DNA of 64,000 nucleotides, taken from the NCBI GenBank assembly GCA_034359265.1, contig CP136892.1, forward strand, positions 84,374,001 through 84,438,000, given 5' to 3'. The first letter of the stretch is position 1. Every line of letters starts with the position of its first letter. Of the stretch, positions 58,197 through 64,000 are shown in pieces. The DNA comes from Canna indica. Its lineage: Eukaryota > Streptophyta > Magnoliopsida > Zingiberales > Cannaceae. The notes beneath the pieces were generated by a model that ran no database searches, was not told the origin of the DNA, and was given only the letters and a program-made list of their open reading frames with translations. The translations under genes were made by a program, and so were the position numbers.

Positions 58197-60581
58197 ATGG
58201 AGACTACCTCAAGTGAAGATGAGGAATCACTTAAAGATAATAATGTGGACCTTAATGATGACAATATTGAACATCACATGACATTTGATGTCAGCAGTCA
58301 GTTGGCTGATGCAGATAATCTTTTTTCCTCCCAACAACAGTGCTCAGAGAATTCTGAACCTTTTGTTGGTATGGAGTTTGAATCTGAAGAGTCTGCAAAA
58401 TTGTTTTATATGGCATATGCTAGCCGTGTGGGGTTCTCTGTACGGATCAGCAAGTCTCGACGATCAAGAAATGATGAATCCATCATTATGCGTCGTTTTG
58501 TATGTTCAAAAGAGGGCTTTCATCTAAAAAAGGGGAAGTTTGATGATGGTAAGAAAAAGAGAAAGCGTGCAACTATTAGGGAAGGTTGCAACGCTATGAT
58601 TGAAGTGATCCAGAAATACTATGGAAGGTGGGTAGTTACTAAGCTTGTCAAGGAGCATAATCATGTAGTAGCAGCACCTAGTAGAGTTCTCTATGTTGCA
58701 CCAGAGTCGTACGGTAATACAGACCCATACCTGGGCATGGAGTTTTCATCACATGAAGCTGCACAAACATTCTATTATGCTTATGCAAGCCGTGTTGGTT
58801 TTGATGTTCGCATTAGACTATCCCGTCGGTCGACAAGGGATGAATCCTTTGTTATGCGTCGATTTGTGTGCACTAAAGAGGGTTTTTCTCCATATGAAGA
58901 CAATTACGACGAGAGCAAGAAAAAAAGAAATCGTACACCTACACGAGAAGGTTGTAAGGCCATGTTTGAGGTGATTAAAAAAGATTATGATAAATGGATT
59001 GTTTCAAAGCTTGTCTTGGAGCACACTCATGTTCTGGCAGTTGCACCAAGCAAAGTGCATTATATCCAGTCAGATAGTGAAGTAGTTGTTCTTGCTAAAA
59101 GTGGTGCACTTAATCGTGAAAAGCCAGCAGCTCCTAATACAAAAACACACCTTGGAAAATTTGATGACTTCAGTGACATTCCTTCAAATGACAATGGCTT
59201 CAGAACTGAGGTAAGCAACACAGCTCAAACTGTGTTTGGATTGGAAGATACTCAAAACCTTTTGGAGTACTTCAAGAGGATGCAAGCTGAAAATCCTACA
59301 TACTATTATACATTTCAAGTTGACAAAAACAATTGTCTAACTCATGCATTCTGGGCCGATGCCAAAGCTAAGATGGCATACTATTGTTTTGGTGATGCTG
59401 TAAAAATTGACACTTCGTTCAAGAATAATAAGAACATGGTTCCATTTGTCATGTTCACTGGTGTGAATCATCACTTGCAGTCTGTAAATTTTGGGTTTGG
59501 TTTGCTTACAGATGAATCCGAAGCTTCATTTGTTTGGCTTTTTGAAAATTGGATCATAGCAATGTGTGGGCGCCATCCAGTTTCTTTGAGCACTGACTAC
59601 CATGAGGCTATTGGATCAGCAATTTCTAGGGTGTTTCCTGAGACACGTCATAGGATTTACAAATGGCATATCTTAAATAAATGCAATGAGAAGCTGTCTG
59701 ATGTTTATGTGACGCGTAATGCTTTCAAACAAGAGTTTGAAAAGTGTATCAATCAGTCTGAAACAGCTGATATATTTGAGTCAAGTTGGATCTCTCTCCT
59801 TGAGAAGTATGACCTTGGTGAGAACTCATGGCTGCAATTTTTATTCAGCATTCGGCAAAAATGGGTCCCTGTTTATGTCAAAGATGCATTTACTGCAGAA
59901 ATTTCAGACACTCAAAAACCTGAAAGCCTGATCAATTTTTTTGAGAAGTACTTCAATAACAAAACATCTTTGCTAGTGCTGGCTTCTTTGCTTGAACAGG
60001 CAATGGTAGGTTGGTATGAAAGGGAGTCCTTAGAAGACCTAGCTACATCCTATACCAGACCAATTCTTAGAACTCCATCAAACATGCTGAAGCAAGTGGC
60101 AGACATCTATACAAGAACGGTCTTTGATATATTTCAGGAGGAATTCATTGAATCGCTAGGTTATTTTGTTGACAAGATAGAGGATGGTGTGGTTAGCAAG
60201 TTCAGTGTTACAAACAATGATGACATCCTTACTTTGTTTACAGTAACTTATAATTTCTCAAACAAAAGAACAAGTTGTAGCTGTTGTAAGTTTGAGACAG
60301 CTGGTATTCTATGTAGGCATATATTGAGGGTTTTTTTAACAGTTGATGTTCGTGCACTTCCAGAGTGTTACATATTGAAGAGGTGGACCAAGGATGCTAA
60401 GAATGGCTTCGTGTTGGATGAGTGTGTTAGGTATAATGAACTTTATCGTGATGCTATGAAATATGCAAAGGAAGGGTCAACCTCTGAAGAGGTTTATACA
60501 TTAGCAAAGAGTGCTCTTCAGATAGGTTTTACTCAAGTATTGGCTGCAAAGAAGAGTATTGTCAATCAATGTACAATGTGA
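58197..60581 (+). CDS. FRS: FAR1-related sequence (FRS) protein, domesticated MULE transposase
   Basis: Single coding exon, 794 aa. Two tandem FAR1 DNA-binding domains: about residues 57-160 (GMEFESEESAKLFYMAYASRVG, REGCNAM) and 180-282 (GMEFSSHEAAQTFYYAYASR, REGCKAM). The MULE transposase region spans about 395-490 (GDAVKIDTSFKNN, PFVMFTGVNHH, DESEASFVWLFENW, RHRIYKWHI). The SWIM zinc finger has Cys694, Cys696, Cys706 and His708. FRS/FHY3 proteins are transcription factors derived from Mutator-like transposases. Asp405 and Asp467 lie where catalytic acids of the parent transposase would be, but the usual TDQ is TDY here. The start is the ATG just after the acceptor at 58179; the acidic N-terminus (1-55) fits. 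There is no sign of terminal inverted repeats nearby, so it is a host gene rather than an active element. Confidence 0.9.
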   Translation: METTSSEDEESLKDNNVDLNDDNIEHHMTFDVSSQLADADNLFSSQQQCSENSEPFVGMEFESEESAKLFYMAYASRVGFSVRISKSRRSRNDESIIMRRFVCSKEGFHLKKGKFDDGKKKRKRATIREGCNAMIEVIQKYYGRWVVTKLVKEHNHVVAAPSRVLYVAPESYGNTDPYLGMEFSSHEAAQTFYYAYASRVGFDVRIRLSRRSTRDESFVMRRFVCTKEGFSPYEDNYDESKKKRNRTPTREGCKAMFEVIKKDYDKWIVSKLVLEHTHVLAVAPSKVHYIQSDSEVVVLAKSGALNREKPAAPNTKTHLGKFDDFSDIPSNDNGFRTEVSNTAQTVFGLEDTQNLLEYFKRMQAENPTYYYTFQVDKNNCLTHAFWADAKAKMAYYCFGDAVKIDTSFKNNKNMVPFVMFTGVNHHLQSVNFGFGLLTDESEASFVWLFENWIIAMCGRHPVSLSTDYHEAIGSAISRVFPETRHRIYKWHILNKCNEKLSDVYVTRNAFKQEFEKCINQSETADIFESSWISLLEKYDLGENSWLQFLFSIRQKWVPVYVKDAFTAEISDTQKPESLINFFEKYFNNKTSLLVLASLLEQAMVGWYERESLEDLATSYTRPILRTPSNMLKQVADIYTRTVFDIFQEEFIESLGYFVDKIEDGVVSKFSVTNNDDILTLFTVTYNFSNKRTSCSCCKFETAGILCRHILRVFLTVDVRALPECYILKRWTKDAKNGFVLDECVRYNELYRDAMKYAKEGSTSEEVYTLAKSALQIGFTQVLAAKKSIVNQCTM

Positions 60582-63500
60582 TAGTCAATTTCTTAAAGTC
60601 ATTAAGTGGTATCCAATGAAATTCTGTAGCCCAGGCTTATTTGTATTAATAGATCTAGTACCACCTTTGTTTCTTAGATTTTTACACCTAATTTTTTCAT
60701 TCTCGAGTCCTCTATCTCATCCTAAGCCAACTTCTTTATAAGTCTGTATATAGCCTGTTTTCTTGAAGTAGTGAAGTATGCTTCTGATTCAACCTAGCAT
60801 TTTTTTCCTTTTTGCTTTTGTTTTGAAGTGCTAGTCTTAAAAGGCTTTTTCCTATTGGTATTGTTTGGGTACTCTTTCTATACATTAAGTTGTTGAAATA
60901 TCTCAACTGTGTTTGGCAATGAGCTTGACTGAAGGAATTCATATAGCTAGTTGCACACAACCAGTAAGAAACCATGAGGGGTTCTTATTGTAAATTGTGG
61001 AAGAAGCACTAAGCACTTGTGCGACTTTCAAATTAATTGATCACAACATGAAATTGATCGTAGTCTTCTTTTGTTTCTCAAGGGTTCTTTTAATTACTAC
61101 AACTTCACACAAGGTTCGATTTATCAGGTAAAAATCTTGAATGACAAAGATACTTAAAATTTTGTGTTAGCCTCTACATAAACCATTTGGTTTAAGTCAT
61201 CCAGAAACTCATAGTGACTCTGTTTGTGCTTCGTGTAATGGAAGTTACATTCATGTATTATCTGGATGAGGAAGATTGTTGGGGACCTGCAGCTACCATA
61301 TTGCTTATTGCCTATGACATATATTTATGAAGTTTCCAGTTTTAAACTGATTCTGATGCTCTTCTGAAGCCACATTTATAGTTTGTTCTTAAATCATATA
61401 TGTATGAAGGTCAGTTTTCTTTTTTCTACTCAACTTTAGAATGTATTTGAAAAGCATTTTAAGACTGAAGTACTAATAGTAGAAAGTGAACAATTGCAAA
61501 TGATTTTTTCTGTACCCTCCCCCCACAAAAGTGGGATGCTTCGAGCATTGGGTCACCCTCTCTATTTGACTGTTGATGTGCTTCGACAAGAACCAATAAT
61601 TACATAAAATGTTGTCTGTGTAATAAATTCAGTTCAAAAACCATCATGTAGTTCATATAGGAATAGACATCTGACCTTTTGTTCCCAAAAAGAACTTTCT
61701 TCAACTATCGGATTAAAACTGTTTGTTGCACTGTTGCATATAATCTTTCTATTATTGATTGTGTAGATGTAATTAAAGCACGTGATGAATTGTCAAAAAG
61801 ATCATAATACAGTTCATTCTTTCCTACTCATCTATTCTATATTTCTTATGCTTGCTGTAATTTTTGGCATCTTATATTCCTCTGTTTCAGTTTTGTTATG
61901 GGGACACTTTTGTTTGCACGATTCAGCTCAATTATGACAATGATGCGTTCATTTACTGAGTGTTACTAATTGCCCAGTGAATATCTATCCTTAGCAGATA
62001 GTAAATAGCACCTTTTAAGGTATTCTGCCAAAAGGTTTGGATTTTGTGTGATAGAATTATGCCTGAGACCTCCATAGTAGATGAATGTTCTATCATTTAA
62101 GTCAATAGTTCATTTTGTTAGTTTGATTACTAAGTCGTTGCAATGCATGATCTTACCTACTCTATGCTTATTATGTTGCTTACCTTTTGATCTTTTCTAA
62201 TTCCTAGATGATTTCTTTTTGACATAACTCTGTCCTATGTGCTTTATTGAGGAATAACTAGGTACATCTTTGTTATGATGTATATCATAGCCAACAATGT
62301 ACATTCACAATGAATGCAGATGTTTGACTTGGAAATTGGAGCTGGCTGATAGAAATCAAAAGGTGAACTACTGAATGATCTGAAATGTTAACCGTGGAAT
62401 CTTTTCATGCTAAATTGCTAATATATATGCCGCAAGCAATAAACGACGTAGCATGTACTGAGTCATGGATATTTTATCTATATGTTCTTTTTGTATGCTT
62501 CTGCTATAGGAATTTTATTCCTTTTTTATGATTGATTGATTTTCCTCTGTAGATCCTAATGACACTAGGTTTAATGTGAGGTTTCAGAGTTTAGACTTCA
62601 CTTTCGTAGTACTTACATCCAGACAATTTGGAATATGGGTACAGAAATTGAATAGGATGTTCTGTTTTATATCCTACAGGACATTGACATCATTGTTTGG
62701 TGATGTAGTGGCTGAAATTTTCTTTTCCCGACCATAGGCTTTTTTGTTTTTTGCCCTGGTGTGTTAGAGTGATGCCCTGAAAACTACATCATACTTTAAG
62801 TACAACTAGTTGGTAATGATATTAGCTTGAGATCAGCTTTGTGCCTTTGTGTGAACTCAAGGTGTTCATAATGACTAAAAATAACTTGTTTAAAGAACAA
62901 GATTACCTGAAGCTTTCATGTCTGCTTTTCGCATTGTTATGGATATGTATAGGATTTTGCTTTGTATAACCAACCATACTCTAGTTATTGTACCATTAAA
63001 GTTTGATAGTTTGAGATTTTATACACACTTAGTTGGACTATTTTGGGGGTATTATTCTTAAGAATCAAGTCAGACTGATAATTACAAATAGCATGCCCTT
63101 TTGGTCTAATTGCAGCCAGTAACAAGTATATCACTTAGAACTTGTATGATCCTTGATGACTTTAATCTTGATGAAGAAGCATCCTATCTCTTGCATCAAA
63201 TTGCACAAGAGTCTAGCTTTATGACTGACGGACAAGCCAAGAAACCAGTTAGGTGCTTGCTCTAACCAAATAGTTTGTCATTCTGCGTTGTCCTCATATA
63301 TTGTGTCAGTGTATTATTTGTTTTTCATCATATTTTCAGTGACTGTTGTGGAAAACATTTTTATACTGAATATTCTCCTTGAGCTAATTGTTATTTATTA
63401 TGCAGAGTGGAATACAATTATATTGCGAGGGAGAAAAATCCAATTTTTTATTTTATACCAACACTTCATAATTGTTCTTCTAAGGTGTCAGGATAAAATA

Positions 63501-64000
63501 ATGCAAGGGATCAAATATTTTTGTCTTTTTTGTGATGCTCATGATGTTTCGTATGTTGTAGTCATAGACGTGCAGAGACATTCTCAGAAAAACTGAAACA
63601 TGTCAAGTGAAAACAACACAAAGCAATCTCCACTTCTTCAGTGTGTGAACTCTGGGCTGTGAAAGAAGGCTCATGATTATTTTAAAGAAAAAGTATGCGA
63701 AGAGAAACTAAGAAATGTTGGAGGTTAAGGTAATGTAATATATGTAGACTGGGTTTTTAAGTTGTGCAGTAGTCTGGACGTGGTTTAAAGTTTGAACTAC
63801 CAATAGACAATTTAATAGATTTTGAAGCAAGTATTTAAAATCTTGATTTAGAAGTTAAAAGGATTTGAATATATCTTGGATGAAAGCCATGACAAAGATT
63901 CCATGGTTTTGACTTTTGCATTTAGCATTATGCAGGGATCACATGGTCTGTTCTCGGTTCCTTTTGTGCTTTTGCAAGGTGGCCTTTGCCATAAAGCAAG
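60582..64000. other. 3' region of the FRS gene and downstream DNA
   Basis: No coding gene recognised. The DNA is of intron-like or UTR-like composition throughout, with few strong repeats. An exon-like stretch with an acceptor (TTGCAG) near 63115 could belong to an extended 3'UTR or a gene continuing beyond the window. The frame at 63288-63596 has no family match. Confidence 0.35.

Noticed and set aside
58197..60581. Active Mutator-like transposon
   Set aside because: Has FAR1, MULE and SWIM domains but no flanking terminal inverted repeats or target duplications. It has a host-like 5'UTR intron.

Overview
The window looks like nuclear DNA of a flowering plant. Genes have many GT-AG introns, the families are plant-specific (HD-ZIP IV, ZF-HD, FAR1-related), and the intergenic DNA is AT-rich and full of MITEs, SINEs, solo LTRs and (AT)n tracts. 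One very GC-rich, intronless ZF-HD gene sits in AT-rich surroundings. That fits a monocot, probably not a grass, but this is an inference only.

Six gene models are well supported. An ALKBH10B-like 2-oxoglutarate oxygenase family gene is at 7245-13024 (+, 8 coding exons, 666 aa). A monoacylglycerol-lipase-like alpha/beta hydrolase is at 14155-20255 (+, 7 exons, 391 aa). A type I inositol polyphosphate 5-phosphatase is at 24289-26656 (+, 8 exons, 446 aa). A ZF-HD homeobox gene is at 30148-30624 (-, 158 aa). An HD-ZIP class IV (HDG11/ROC8 clade) gene is at 48606-52400 (+, 10 exons, 695 aa). A FAR1-related gene is at 58197-60581 (+, single coding exon, 794 aa, with a probable 5'UTR intron). A weaker candidate is the first exon of a minus-strand gene at 2932-3105, with two G-boxes upstream. 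I derived the splice sites by hand; every internal junction keeps frame and each total length is a multiple of three.

Layout: 1-7 kb holds nested transposable elements and the weak minus-strand first exon. 7-27 kb is gene-rich on the plus strand, with elements in long introns, including a LINE fragment with intact target-site duplications. 27-30 kb is intergenic, with a SINE apparently split by a MITE. 31-48 kb is a repeat-dense stretch with no convincing gene. It holds hAT-type elements with perfect 8-bp duplications, three copies of an LTR family carrying TCGATCGACC-rich clusters, a tRNA-like SINE family, and a four-unit tandem array of about 265 bp. 48.6-52.4 kb is the HD-ZIP IV gene, 52.4-57 kb is intergenic repeats, and 57-60.6 kb is the FAR1-related gene. 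Nothing codable was recognised from 60.6 to 64 kb.

The genes do not form a pathway. They are independent eukaryotic units: an RNA-modification-type enzyme, two lipid or inositol signalling hydrolases and three DNA-binding proteins. The most notable coding observations are an Arg where the distal iron-binding His is expected in the ALKBH-like protein, and a Leu in the normally Thr-Gln-Met-Lys end of the HD-ZIP IV homeodomain. No wholly new system is evident. The most original material is the nested repeat architecture.
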